From Candidatus Edwardsbacteria bacterium (GTDB lineage Bacteria; Edwardsbacteria; AC1; EtOH8): a stretch of 64,000 bases of DNA. Below are positions 25,223 through 34,690 of this stretch, piece by piece; positions within the stretch are counted from its first letter, which is position 1, and every line of letters begins with the position of its first letter. The position numbers and the translations under genes are program-made. Below the pieces are notes generated by a model. The model had not been told where the DNA came from. It ran no database searches and saw only the letters and a list, made by a program, of their open reading frames with translations. The stretch lies in contig JAVHLB010000009.1 of assembly GCA_031082425.1 (NCBI GenBank), positions 30,380-94,379 of the forward strand. Direction: 5' to 3'.

Positions 25223-26353
25223 ATGCAAAATTCATCCAACCTGACCTTTACGAGCACCACGCGGCCATTCCAGATGCTGTTCAAGTGCGCCGGCTGCGTG
25301 GTGCTCGGATGGTTCCTTGTTTCGTGCAGTTCCATTCCCTCCGCCCGGCGGGAGATAACGATGTCAGATGAGACCCCCCAGCCAATAAGATACTCGATGA
25401 TCTTCATTATCCACGGCGACGGGGACTACCTGTATCACGATGCCGGCGGCCAGGCCCACCTGGCCGATAAGGCGGCCCTGGCCGGGGCAATAGGGGTGGC
25501 GGAACAGAACAGGCGGGCGGAGGTGTTTATCTTTCATCAAAAACCCAGGCGGCATGCCTGGCTCTTTTTCCCCCGCCCTGACGGCACCTGCTACCACTAC
25601 CGGGGGGGACGGCTTCTGGCCAAGGAATCGTATTGGCGGGACCGGGGAAAGACCCGCTTCCAGCCGGAAGTAGAGCTATATAGCCGATACCATCAGGGGG
25701 CATCTCCTCCGGAAGCAAGGTTGTTGCTATACTTCGGCCACCAGATACCGGAATTCGGGGGGGCCGGATATGATGCCTCCTCCCCGGGCCGGGTGTTCAC
25801 CATAGACGATTTTGCCGGGGGATTGAAGCAGATCAAGAGCGATTCAGTTAAATTCGATCTGATCGTCCTGTCCACTTGCTACAACGGCACCCCGTACACC
25901 GTTGCCGTGCTGGCACCATATGCCCGTTACATCATCGCTTCTCCCGGAAATCTGCACCGCTCCTATTTTGACCTGCGTCCGCTGGAAAATTTGGACCGGG
26001 AATTGCAAGACGGAGACATGGCGGCTTTGGCCAAAAACTTCGCCCGGCAGGCGTTTGACAAGCTGGCAGATGACATCCAGACAGCGGTCACGGTTGCGGT
26101 TTACGATGTGAACCGTGTCCGGGAATACCTGGACACGGTCGGAAGCGCCTATGAACAAACCTTGACCGTTTTGAATGGAAAGAAACCGGGACCAGTTGAA
26201 CACTTGGACTGCGCCGAAGATCCCGCCTATGCCAGACCCGGAATGAGCGAGGGGGTGGATATATTCTACCGCCCGCCGCGCTTTGGTCGTTTGAAAAACA
26301 AACAGAGCCATTCCGGGTGGGGATGTTGGAGCCTGCCCAGGCAATCTCCGTAG
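25223..26353 (+). CDS. Caspase-like (clan CD) cysteine peptidase, predicted lipoprotein
   Basis: 376 residues. A hydrophobic leader ends in a lipobox (FLVSCSS). The ATG at 25223 has AAGGA in front; an internal ATG at 25274 would give a more usual short leader. The body shows the caspase-fold pattern: a strand with FIIHGDGDYLY, a predicted catalytic His at 173 in LLLYFGHQIPE followed by small residues, then FTIDDFAGGLKQIK, and a predicted catalytic Cys at 219 after a hydrophobic strand (FDLIVLSTCYNGTP). This spacing is that of clostripain/C11-like and related clan CD peptidases. It may instead be an inactive homologue. It is located between envelope genes and a lipid kinase. Confidence 0.6.
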   Translation: MQNSSNLTFTSTTRPFQMLFKCAGCVVLGWFLVSCSSIPSARREITMSDETPQPIRYSMIFIIHGDGDYLYHDAGGQAHLADKAALAGAIGVAEQNRRAEVFIFHQKPRRHAWLFFPRPDGTCYHYRGGRLLAKESYWRDRGKTRFQPEVELYSRYHQGASPPEARLLLYFGHQIPEFGGAGYDASSPGRVFTIDDFAGGLKQIKSDSVKFDLIVLSTCYNGTPYTVAVLAPYARYIIASPGNLHRSYFDLRPLENLDRELQDGDMAALAKNFARQAFDKLADDIQTAVTVAVYDVNRVREYLDTVGSAYEQTLTVLNGKKPGPVEHLDCAEDPAYARPGMSEGVDIFYRPPRFGRLKNKQSHSGWGCWSLPRQSP

Positions 26354-26492
26354 CCTGCCCCGGCCGCAAGTCCACTGGCGCACAAGTTGTTTGACCGTCA
26401 GCATCACCCGATGAAAACCCGGTGGCATTCTGCCAAGGGAAACATTACGCAATAAAGACGGCCGCTGGCTGCCATAGCTAAAGGGGGAAAGG

Positions 26493-27473
26493 GTGAAAGC
26501 CAAACTGATTTTCAATCCGGCTTCCGGCAATCCAAAGCAATCCGCAGCGCAACTGGTGGAATTGCTGTGTCTTTTGCAGAAACAGCAGATCCAGGCGGAA
26601 GTGGTTGTGGTACAGCCGAAACAGGATTTACGGTTGTTGGCCCGCCGCGCTGTCCGGGCCGGGGTAAAAATGGTGATCGTTTCCGGCGGCGACGGCACGA
26701 TTGAAAATATAGCGCTGGGACTGGTCGGCAGCCGGACCACTCTGGGTATCATCCCGACCGGCACCCGCAACAATCTGGCCCGCAGCCTCGGCATCCCGGT
26801 CGATGACATTGCCGCCGCCGCCGCGCTGCTACGGAAAGGGCGTCAGATCAAGGTCGACGTGGGCCAGGTGCGCCATCGTCAAAAAGACCGCCCATTTCTG
26901 GAAGCGGCCGCCATCGGCCTGTCCTCGGCCTTATATTCGGCTTCCGACGACATCCAGCACGGCGAACTAGGCAAGATCGCCGGGTTCATCTCGACCCTGG
27001 TAAAGGCGCAACCGTCGGAGATCCGATTGCAGGTTGGCAGCAGTCGAAAATATGTTGTTGCCCAGGCGCACGTAGTGATCGTCGCCAACATGCCGTATAT
27101 GGGGGCAAATTACCAGGTCGCCCCGGACGTGATATTCGACGACCACTATCTGGATGTGTTCGTCTATTCCGATCTGAGCAAACGCGACTTGATCGGCCAA
27201 ATGATGCAGCCGTCCAACGCCGCGCCCGACACCCGGATCCAGCGCTTCCGGGCAAAAAAGATAACGATCAGGACCAAACCGGCCATGCCGGTCATGGCGG
27301 ACGGCGTTCTGCTGGGGGATGGTTCAGTTACCATAATGCTGCATCCCCAGCGTCTGGTGGTGATGGCGGGGCCCAAGGCATTGTGGCGACGCCGCCGGTC
27401 CCGGCAGCGATTGGCCAGGGAACAACGTGAAAAAGCAGCCGATGATCGCCAGGGGATGTCCCATGGCCAGTGA
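26493..27473 (+). CDS. Diacylglycerol kinase-family lipid kinase
   Basis: 326 residues from GTG at 26493, with AAAGGGGGAAAGG in front. It begins KLIFNPASG, has the nucleotide-binding SGGDGTIENIALGL (about 68-82) and the IIPTGTRNNLARSLGIP block with an Arg where many members have FGN. These are the signatures of the DagK/YegS lipid kinase family, which phosphorylate diacylglycerol or related lipids. The next gene is a PAP2 phosphatase that overlaps its end, so a phosphorylation/dephosphorylation pair acting on the same membrane lipid is likely. Confidence 0.92.
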   Translation: MKAKLIFNPASGNPKQSAAQLVELLCLLQKQQIQAEVVVVQPKQDLRLLARRAVRAGVKMVIVSGGDGTIENIALGLVGSRTTLGIIPTGTRNNLARSLGIPVDDIAAAAALLRKGRQIKVDVGQVRHRQKDRPFLEAAAIGLSSALYSASDDIQHGELGKIAGFISTLVKAQPSEIRLQVGSSRKYVVAQAHVVIVANMPYMGANYQVAPDVIFDDHYLDVFVYSDLSKRDLIGQMMQPSNAAPDTRIQRFRAKKITIRTKPAMPVMADGVLLGDGSVTIMLHPQRLVVMAGPKALWRRRRSRQRLAREQREKAADDRQGMSHGQ

Positions 27474-28227
27474 CCGCAAAGAGGTGCTATTGCCGCCAGA
27501 GTCGAACGCTGCCCGTCTTTGGTCCGCCTGGCGGAGGGTGATACTGCTGACAGGTCTGGCGGCTGGCCTGATCCTGTTCTTCCTCTGGCTGCCGAATGGG
27601 GCCCGGGCGGCAATGTTCACGGCGCTGCGCGCCAACCGGGCGATGGTCACCATGCTGGTTGTTTTCTCGCTGATCTCCGTATCCCTGTTGTGGTCCTCCG
27701 GGCATAATCTGGATACCAGAATATTCCTGCTTTTTAACCTCAGGGGCTGCCATCCAAAGTGGCTGGATCGGGTCATGTGGCTGGCGACCCAGACTGGCAA
27801 TATGATGACAGCAGTTATCCTGGCTGTTATATTCTTCGTAATTAAGTACCGCCGCCTGACGGTGGAGATCATTCTGGGCACGCTTACCCTGTGGCTGCTG
27901 GTGGAGGTCATCAAGGCGCTGACGGACCGGGCCCGCCCGTTCATGGACCACGTGAAGGCCAGGGTCATCGGCTGGCGGGAACGGGGCCGGTCCTTTCCCA
28001 GCGGACATACCGCCCAGACATTTTTTCTGGCGATGTTGATCAGCCACTGGTTCCACCCGGGAATTTGGGGAACTGCAGCCCTGTACGCCGTCTCCGGGCT
28101 GGTCGGGTTCACCCGGGTGTATGTGGGAGCCCACTATCCGCGCGATGTCCTCGGCGGCGCGGTGCTGGGTTCGGTCTGGGGGATACTGGTCAGGTTGGTG
28201 GATCCTTATTGGTTCGGCAGGTTCTGA
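27463..28227 (+). CDS. PAP2-family membrane phosphatase
   Basis: 254 residues from the ATG at 27463; a GTG at 27427 with a better ribosome-binding site would add 12. Either start overlaps the lipid kinase. The three PAP2 motifs are complete: KALTDRARP, PSGHT and TRVYVGAHYPRDV, embedded in about six membrane helices. The enzyme removes phosphate from phosphatidate, undecaprenyl pyrophosphate or similar lipids. Gene overlap with the kinase argues for coupled expression. Confidence 0.92.
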   Translation: MASDRKEVLLPPESNAARLWSAWRRVILLTGLAAGLILFFLWLPNGARAAMFTALRANRAMVTMLVVFSLISVSLLWSSGHNLDTRIFLLFNLRGCHPKWLDRVMWLATQTGNMMTAVILAVIFFVIKYRRLTVEIILGTLTLWLLVEVIKALTDRARPFMDHVKARVIGWRERGRSFPSGHTAQTFFLAMLISHWFHPGIWGTAALYAVSGLVGFTRVYVGAHYPRDVLGGAVLGSVWGILVRLVDPYWFGRF

Positions 28228-28264
28228 ACGCCGCCCAGGCGGCCAACATGAAAGGAGGCATTCC

Positions 28265-28693
28265 ATGGCGACAAAAATCAAGGTCATAACGGCCAGGGAT
28301 TTTCTTGAGATAACCACCGATGGCATCATAAACATCGCCACCAGCAGGCAACTGCTGATAGATATAGCCAAGGCGGAGCAATCACCGGCAGATTATGAGC
28401 TGCTGGTTGATTTTCGTGGCACTCAAAACAATTTGTCAATAATGGATGTGTATCAACTGGCGGCGGAGCTTTACCAGCACGGAGATGCCTTTCACAGGAA
28501 AGTGGCGCTTTTGGTTATGCCGGGACTCAACTTTGATCACGCCAGTTTCTTTGAGACCTGTGCTCACAACCGGGGATATGCCGTGAATGCTTTTACGGAC
28601 TATGAGACTGCTTTGCGATGGATTCTCGCCGAGAAAGATCAACCAGACGACGATATTCCTTCCTGCCAGACGAAGGCCGGCGACGGCGAATAG
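28265..28693 (+). CDS. STAS/SpoIIAA-like protein
   Basis: 142 residues from the ATG at 28265, which has AAAGGAGG at ideal spacing (the frame stays open upstream inside the PAP2 gene and should not be extended). Alternating strands and helices, with DYELLVDFRGTQNNLSIMDVYQLAAEL and KVALLVMPGLNFDHASFFETCAHNRGY, are typical of STAS/SpoIIAA-like single-domain proteins, which act as partner-binding switches in signalling. It heads a row of sensor genes. Confidence 0.7.
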   Translation: MATKIKVITARDFLEITTDGIINIATSRQLLIDIAKAEQSPADYELLVDFRGTQNNLSIMDVYQLAAELYQHGDAFHRKVALLVMPGLNFDHASFFETCAHNRGYAVNAFTDYETALRWILAEKDQPDDDIPSCQTKAGDGE

Positions 28694-28843
28694 TTGGTCC
28701 TGATCCGCAACGCACGGCATAGGGCCTGAATCACAAAGTATATTCGACCACAATGTTCATAAGCCATCAAGCCAAGTAAATAATAATGCAGCTGCCGTTG
28801 CGCATGCCTCGGCCAAGGCATTGCCAATACAAGGAGACAGAAA

Positions 28844-31606
28844 ATGTTCGAAAAAAAATCTGCAACAAAATCCCAGGAATACGCCGAGAGCATCGTCAAT
28901 ACTGTGCGGGAACCCCTGATCACCCTGGATCAGGATCTAAGGGTGATCACCGCCAGCCGGTCCTTTTATGACGTCTTTAAGGTTAATCACGAAGAGACCG
29001 TGGGCCAGCTTATCTATGACCTGGGCAACAAGCAATGGGATATTCCCAGGCTGCGGGAATTGCTGGAGACCATCCTTCCCCAAAAAGCAACCTTTGATGA
29101 CTATGAGGTGGAACACGATTTTCTTGGTATTGGCCGGCGGGTGATGCTTTTAAACGCCCGGAGGATCCCCAATCCTCCGGAAAAGCTCAAAGTAATTCTC
29201 CTGGCCATCGAAGATATCACCAAGCGCAGGAGTCTGGAAGAATCATATCTTAGTTTAGCGGCCATTGTCAACACATCGGTTGACGGCATCATTGGAGAAA
29301 CTTTGCAGGGGGATGTCGTCAGCTGGAATGGCGGGGCGGAAAAAATATACGGTTATACCCAAAAGGAGATGCAGGGTCAGAATATCTCCCTGTTAGCTCC
29401 CTCCGGCTACAAAAATGAAATGCTGGACCAATTTAAAAAGCTGCGGGCCGGAGAACCTATCGAAAATCACGAGACAAAACGTGTCCGGAAAGACGGGGTG
29501 GTGATCGATGTCTCTTTGACCCTTTCTCCCATCAAGGACAAGGCGGGAAAAATTTGTGGCGTGTCGGCCATTATGCATGACATAACCGAACATAAGAAGA
29601 TAAAGCAGATGCTGCTGGTCAGTGAGTACGCCGAGAGCATCATCAACACCGTCCGGGAGCCGTTGATCGTTTTAGACCAGGATCTAAGGGTGGTCACCGT
29701 CAGCCGCTCCTTCTATGACTTCTTCAAGGTAAAGCCGGAGGAGACCATAGGCCAGCTTATCTATGACCTGGGCAACAAGCAGTGGGACATCCCCAAGCTG
29801 CGGGAACTGCTGGAAGATGTCCTGCCCCAAAAGACCGCCTTTGACAACTATGAAGTGGAACACGATTTTGCCACCATCGGCCGGCGCACCATGCTCTTGA
29901 ACGCCCGGCAGATTGATCGAGTGTTGGGCAAGGAACGGATCATCCTGCTGGCCATCGAGGACATCACCAAACGTAAGGAGATAGAAGCCGGCCTGGAGAA
30001 GACCCGGAAAGAACTGGCGGTCATCAAGAAGACCGCCGATGAAGTCAGTGAATTCGCCGAGAGCGTCATCAACACGGTGCGCGAACCCCTGATCTCTTTG
30101 GATCAAGACCTCAGGGTGGTCGCCGTCAGCCGCTCCTTTTATGACTTTTTCAAGGTAAAGCCGGAGGAGACCATAGGCCAGCTTATCTATGATCTGGGCA
30201 ACAAGCAGTGGGACATCCCCAAGCTGCGGGAACTGCTGGAAGATGTCCTGCCCCAAAAGACCACCTTTGACAACTATGAGGTGGAGCACGATTTTACTAC
30301 CATTGGCAAGCGGATAATGCTTTTGAATGCCCGGCAGATTAAAAGAACGTCCAAAACAAATGAGCGGGTCATTCTTTTGGCCATTGAGGATATCACCGAA
30401 CGAAAGGAGATAGAAGCCGGCCTGGAAAAGACCCGGGAAGAACTGGCGGTCATCAAGAAAACCGCCGATGAAGCCAGCGAATTCGCCGAGAGCGTCATCA
30501 ACACGGTGCGGGAACCACTGATCTCTTTGGATCAAGACCTCAGGGTGGTCACCGTCAGCCGCTCCTTCTATGACTTCTTCAAGGTAATGCCCGAAGAGAC
30601 CGTGGGGCAGCTGATCTATGACCTGGGCAACAAGCAGTGGGACATTCCCAAGCTGCGGGAACTGCTGGAAACCATCCTGCCCCAAAAGGCCGCTTTTGAC
30701 AACTATGAGGTGGAGCACGTTTTTTCCACCATCGGCCGGCGGGTAATGCTTTTGAATGCCCGGCAAATTCGAAGAGGCTTGGGCAAGGAAAAGATCATCC
30801 TGCTGGCCATCGAGGACATTACCCAACGCAAGGAGATAGAAGCCGGCCTGGAAAAGGCCCATGAAGAGCTATATGAATTTGCCACCGAGCTAAAACGGGT
30901 CGCCCGGATAAAAACCGAATTTTTAGCCAACATGTCGCACGAGCTCAGAACCCCGCTCAACTCCATCATCGGCTTCTCCGAGGTATTGTATGACGAGACT
31001 TTCGGATCGCTTAATGATAAGCAGAAGACCTATGTTAACAATGTTTTAACCAGCGGAAAGCACCTGCTCCAGCTGATAAACCAGATACTCGACATGTCAA
31101 AAGTAGAATCCGGGAAAATGAAGCTGACCTTATCCAACTTGCCGATGAAAAGTCTGTTGCACGAGATCTCGCTGCTGGTGGCGGATCTGGTCAATAAAAA
31201 TAAACTTCAAATGCTGCTGGAAATAGCCGAAGATCTGCCGAATATTGAGGGGGATGAGCTCAAGGTAAAAGAGATAATTTACAACCTGTTTTCAAACGCG
31301 ATCAAGTTCACCCCCGAGGGTGGCAAACTCGGCCTGCGGGCAAAGAAAGCCGGCTCCGATATTGAAATAGAAGTATGGGATACGGGGATCGGCATCGCTG
31401 AGGAAAACATGGAAAAAATATTTGAAGGGTTTTTCCGGGTCGATACCCCGTATTCCCGGGTTACCGAGGGGACCGGGCTGGGCTTGCCGCTTTCTAAAAA
31501 ACTGGTTGAGTTGCATAAGGGGAAGTTTTTTGTAACATCGGCGGGATTGGGCCAAGGCACTTCGGTTCGGTTCACCCTGCCTATTTTATCCAGGATGGAG
31601 GTGTGA
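28844..31606 (+). CDS. Cytoplasmic histidine kinase with five PAS domains, four of them tandem copies
   Basis: 920 residues. PAS copies begin at about residues 12, 261, 403 and 546. They share the wording VREPLI.LDQDLRVVTVSRSFYDFFKV...GNKQWDIP.LRELLE. A different PAS (about 125-250, DGIIGETLQGDVVSWN) lies between copies 1 and 2. Then come a coiled coil, HisKA (FLANMSHELRTPLNSIIGF, phospho-His about residue 699) and HATPase (NLFSNAIKFTPEGG, DTGIGI, GTGLGLPL). No membrane helix is present, so sensing is cytosolic. AAGGAGA precedes the ATG. It is followed at once by a double receiver gene, its likely partner. Confidence 0.93.
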   Translation: MFEKKSATKSQEYAESIVNTVREPLITLDQDLRVITASRSFYDVFKVNHEETVGQLIYDLGNKQWDIPRLRELLETILPQKATFDDYEVEHDFLGIGRRVMLLNARRIPNPPEKLKVILLAIEDITKRRSLEESYLSLAAIVNTSVDGIIGETLQGDVVSWNGGAEKIYGYTQKEMQGQNISLLAPSGYKNEMLDQFKKLRAGEPIENHETKRVRKDGVVIDVSLTLSPIKDKAGKICGVSAIMHDITEHKKIKQMLLVSEYAESIINTVREPLIVLDQDLRVVTVSRSFYDFFKVKPEETIGQLIYDLGNKQWDIPKLRELLEDVLPQKTAFDNYEVEHDFATIGRRTMLLNARQIDRVLGKERIILLAIEDITKRKEIEAGLEKTRKELAVIKKTADEVSEFAESVINTVREPLISLDQDLRVVAVSRSFYDFFKVKPEETIGQLIYDLGNKQWDIPKLRELLEDVLPQKTTFDNYEVEHDFTTIGKRIMLLNARQIKRTSKTNERVILLAIEDITERKEIEAGLEKTREELAVIKKTADEASEFAESVINTVREPLISLDQDLRVVTVSRSFYDFFKVMPEETVGQLIYDLGNKQWDIPKLRELLETILPQKAAFDNYEVEHVFSTIGRRVMLLNARQIRRGLGKEKIILLAIEDITQRKEIEAGLEKAHEELYEFATELKRVARIKTEFLANMSHELRTPLNSIIGFSEVLYDETFGSLNDKQKTYVNNVLTSGKHLLQLINQILDMSKVESGKMKLTLSNLPMKSLLHEISLLVADLVNKNKLQMLLEIAEDLPNIEGDELKVKEIIYNLFSNAIKFTPEGGKLGLRAKKAGSDIEIEVWDTGIGIAEENMEKIFEGFFRVDTPYSRVTEGTGLGLPLSKKLVELHKGKFFVTSAGLGQGTSVRFTLPILSRMEV

Positions 31607-31607
31607 G

Positions 31608-32330
31608 ATGAGGATAAAAGCATTGGTGGTTGATGACAATCCAAACAATCTCCTGCTGGAAAGCGACCTTTTGTCCAGCGCCGGTTTTGAAGTATTTGTA
31701 GCCGAGAATGCTTCCAGCGGGATCGCCATCGCCGCGGGGGAAAAGCCGGATATCATAGTCATGGATGTGAGGCTTCCGGATATGCGCGGTACTGAAGCGG
31801 CCAGGATATTGCGCCGAAACAAAGAGATCTGCAATGTTCCCATTGTTTTTGTCACCGCTTCTGTACTGGCCGACGACATGGATGAGATAAGGAACATACC
31901 CAACAGCGGATTCATCAGCAAACCCATAAACACCCGCACCTTTGTCAAGGAGGTCTGTCTGCATATGCGAAAGAAAGCCTTGATGATCGACGACAATAGA
32001 AGCAATGTGGCCTTGGAAAAAGACCTTTTGGAATTCGCCGGTTTCGAGGTGTTTGCGGCCGATGATGCCTCAAACGGGATCATCCTGGCTAAAAAAGAAA
32101 AGCCGGACATCATAATCATGGCTATGCGGCCCCCGGACATGTTCGGCTCCGAAGCCGCCATGCTATTGCGGCAAGACATAGAGACCTACGCCATTCCCAT
32201 TGTTTTCATGGCGGCCTCTTTAATAGAGGACGGCATGGAAGAGATAAGAAGCATAACCAAAAGCGGTTTTATCAGCATACCGATCAACACCCGCACCTTT
32301 GCCCAGGAGGTCCGGCAATTCATCATGTGA
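31608..32330 (+). CDS. Double receiver-domain response regulator; second receiver is degenerate
   Basis: 240 residues: two receiver domains and nothing else. Domain 1 (1-118) is canonical: VVDDN acidic pair, phospho-Asp in IIVMDVRLPD, Thr in VFVTAS, Lys in FISKPI. Domain 2 (122-240) keeps MIDDN but has Ala for the phospho-Asp (IIIMAMRPPD), Ala for Thr (VFMAAS) and Ile for Lys (FISIPI), so it cannot be phosphorylated in the usual way. The two halves are clearly homologous (NTRTFVKEV / NTRTFAQEV ends), so it arose by tandem duplication. It starts 2 bases after the kinase stop. Confidence 0.9.
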   Translation: MRIKALVVDDNPNNLLLESDLLSSAGFEVFVAENASSGIAIAAGEKPDIIVMDVRLPDMRGTEAARILRRNKEICNVPIVFVTASVLADDMDEIRNIPNSGFISKPINTRTFVKEVCLHMRKKALMIDDNRSNVALEKDLLEFAGFEVFAADDASNGIILAKKEKPDIIIMAMRPPDMFGSEAAMLLRQDIETYAIPIVFMAASLIEDGMEEIRSITKSGFISIPINTRTFAQEVRQFIM

Positions 32331-32374
32331 GTCATCCGGCATATCGAAAGGCCCAACCAATAAAAGAGAATGAA

Positions 32375-33490
32375 ATGAAAGATAAACCGAGCATCCTGGT
32401 GGTTGATGATCAGCCCCTTAACATTGAGTTGCTGGAAGCATATCTTATCCCCCATGGTTATGAGATCGTCAAGGCGGCCAGCGGACAGGAAGCGTTAGAG
32501 ATAATTTCCAACAACCAAATAGATCTGATCCTGCTGGACGTGATGATGCCCAGCATGAACGGATTTGAGGTCTGCAGGATATTGAAAAAAAGGGCGGAAT
32601 ATCTGCCGGTGATCATGATTACCGCCCTGGGCAGCAGAGATTCACGCCTCAAGGGGATAGAAAGCGGAGCCGACGATTTTTTATCAAAACCGTTCGATTC
32701 AACCGAATTGAAGCTGAAGGTCAGTAATTTAATAAAAATCAAAACCCTCTACGATAAGGTTGAAAACAACTACCGGGAGATCAAGGTGCTGGATGAGATG
32801 AAGGACAGCCTGACCTCATTCATCGTCCATGATCTGCGAAGCCCCCTGGCCGGCATTATGGGTTATTTGGGCTTATTGGCAATGTCAAACAAACTTGAAA
32901 AGCAGGATTCAGAATATGTGGAAAAGGCAACCCAAAGCGTCACAATGCTGACCGGCATGATAGCAAACCTGCTGGACATGGCAAAGATGGAAAACAATGA
33001 AATGGTGATCAACGCTGAAGATCACGAAATTAATGAAGTGCTTTCCTGGGCCATAAAAGTAATGACCCCGATGCTCAACGGAAAGGACATTCAATTGTTC
33101 CATGAAAACCCCAAAAAACGCATCATGGTCAAGATTCAAAAGGACCTGGTTGAGCGCATCGTCCAGAATCTGCTGTCAAACGCGATCCGTTATACGCCCA
33201 AACTGGGCATCATTATGGTTGAAAGCAGAAGGGACGAAAAATCACCATATGCGATGGTTTCCGTTTCGGACAGCGGCAGCGGCATTCCCGACGAACACAA
33301 ACAGAAGGTATTCGATAAATTTGCGACGGTCGAAACGAAGGAAAAACGCATTCGGGGTTCAACCGGACTTGGTCTGACCTTCTGCAAACTTGCGGTGGAG
33401 CTTCATGGCGGGAAAATATGGGTGGAAGACCGGAACGGAGGGGGCAGTGTTTTCCGTTTCACGCTCCCGCTGGCCGGCGTTGAAAAATGA
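32375..33490 (+). CDS. Receiver-histidine kinase hybrid (receiver at N-terminus)
   Basis: 371 residues from the ATG at 32375; the frame begins at GTG 32327 but has no good ribosome-binding site there. A receiver (ILVVDDQ, LILLDVMMPSMNGFEV, MITALGS, FLSKPF) is joined by a coiled coil to HisKA (SFIVHDLRSPLAGIMGYL) and HATPase (QNLLSNAIRYTPK, SGSGIPD, STGLGLTF). The order REC-HK suits a protein that receives phosphate from another kinase and then acts as a kinase itself. It is one of four adjacent signalling genes. Confidence 0.92.
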   Translation: MKDKPSILVVDDQPLNIELLEAYLIPHGYEIVKAASGQEALEIISNNQIDLILLDVMMPSMNGFEVCRILKKRAEYLPVIMITALGSRDSRLKGIESGADDFLSKPFDSTELKLKVSNLIKIKTLYDKVENNYREIKVLDEMKDSLTSFIVHDLRSPLAGIMGYLGLLAMSNKLEKQDSEYVEKATQSVTMLTGMIANLLDMAKMENNEMVINAEDHEINEVLSWAIKVMTPMLNGKDIQLFHENPKKRIMVKIQKDLVERIVQNLLSNAIRYTPKLGIIMVESRRDEKSPYAMVSVSDSGSGIPDEHKQKVFDKFATVETKEKRIRGSTGLGLTFCKLAVELHGGKIWVEDRNGGGSVFRFTLPLAGVEK

Positions 33491-33607
33491 GAACCGTAAA
33501 AATAACCTATGGGATGCTCCGGCTAAAATGAAATGGCATAATGGCAAAAACCGCTGCGGCTGACCACGGCTGGGGTGCCTGTACCGGCAAATACGAAAGA
33601 GATGGGG

Positions 33608-34690
33608 ATGAAAAACAAACCGGTGATCCTGGTGGTTGATGACCAACCCCAAAACATTGAGCTGATTGAGGCGCATCTTGTTCCGCAGGGTTATGAAATT
33701 ATCATGGCGGCCAGCGGGGAAGAGGCGCTGGAAAAACTTTCCGGCCATCAAATCGATCTGATCCTGCTGGACGTGATGATGCCCGGCATGGATGGTTTTG
33801 AAGTAACCCGCAGGGTCAGGCAGCATGACAAAACCAGGCTGCTTCCGATAATTCTGGTTACAGCATTGCGGGAAACGGAAGACCGGGTAAAGGGGATCGA
33901 AGCTGGTTGTGACGATTTTGTTTCGAAACCTTTTGACAAGATGGAGCTTTTAGCCCGGGTCCGGTCCCTGCTAAAGGTCAAGGCCTATAACGATTTGATG
34001 GGCAATTATCGGGAAGAACTGGAATCCGAGGTGGCCGGCAGGACCGAGGAACTAAAGCAGGCGCTGAAAAAGATAAAAGAGGCCTCGCTGGAGACGATCT
34101 ACCGGCTGTCCATAGCGGCGGAGTACAAGGACCAGGAAACGGGATCGCACATCAAGCGAATCAGTCTTTATTCCACGGCCATCGCCCGAAGTTTGAAACT
34201 GAGTGAAAGCGAAATTGAAACCATCCTTTACGCAGCGCCCATGCATGATGTCGGGAAAATAGGCATATCCGACCGGATACTGACAAAACCCTCCAAGCTC
34301 AACCAGGAAGAATGGGGCATAATGAAGCAGCATACGATCATAGGCGCCAACATCCTTAAAGGCTCGGATGCCGAATTCATCAGGATGGGAGAGACCATCG
34401 CGCTGCACCATCATGAAAAGTGGGATGGCAGCGGTTATCCAAACGGTCTTAAGGGCACCGAGATCCCCATCTCCAGCCGGATAGTGGCGGTGGCGGATGT
34501 ATTTGACGCCCTTACTTCCAAACGCCCCTATAAAGAGCCGCTATCGGTGGAGATATCATTGGCCATTATCAGGGAAGGCAGCGGTGGCTATTTTGATCCG
34601 GATGTAGCGGATGCTTTCTTTGCCGTCCAGGATGAGATCCTGGCAATCAAAAAACATTTTGGCAACGATACCATTCCGGCCTCCGGTTGA
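33608..34690 (+). CDS. Response regulator with HD-GYP cyclic-di-GMP phosphodiesterase output
   Basis: 360 residues from the ATG at 33608, after GAGATGGGG. The receiver (ILVVDDQPQNIELIEAHL, LLDVMMPGMDGFEV, VSKPFDK) is very similar to that of the preceding kinase. A coiled coil leads to an HD-GYP domain with MHDVGKIGISD, HHHEKWDGSGYPNGL and VADVFDALTS, i.e. all metal-binding residues and the GYP motif. Active members hydrolyse cyclic-di-GMP, so the array's output is probably a second-messenger change and not transcription. Confidence 0.94.
   Translation: MKNKPVILVVDDQPQNIELIEAHLVPQGYEIIMAASGEEALEKLSGHQIDLILLDVMMPGMDGFEVTRRVRQHDKTRLLPIILVTALRETEDRVKGIEAGCDDFVSKPFDKMELLARVRSLLKVKAYNDLMGNYREELESEVAGRTEELKQALKKIKEASLETIYRLSIAAEYKDQETGSHIKRISLYSTAIARSLKLSESEIETILYAAPMHDVGKIGISDRILTKPSKLNQEEWGIMKQHTIIGANILKGSDAEFIRMGETIALHHHEKWDGSGYPNGLKGTEIPISSRIVAVADVFDALTSKRPYKEPLSVEISLAIIREGSGGYFDPDVADAFFAVQDEILAIKKHFGNDTIPASG

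Noticed and set aside
29684..30862. 392-codon reverse-strand frame under the PAS kinase
   Set aside because: A shadow frame repeated with each PAS copy; no start signals and the forward frame is clearly coding.
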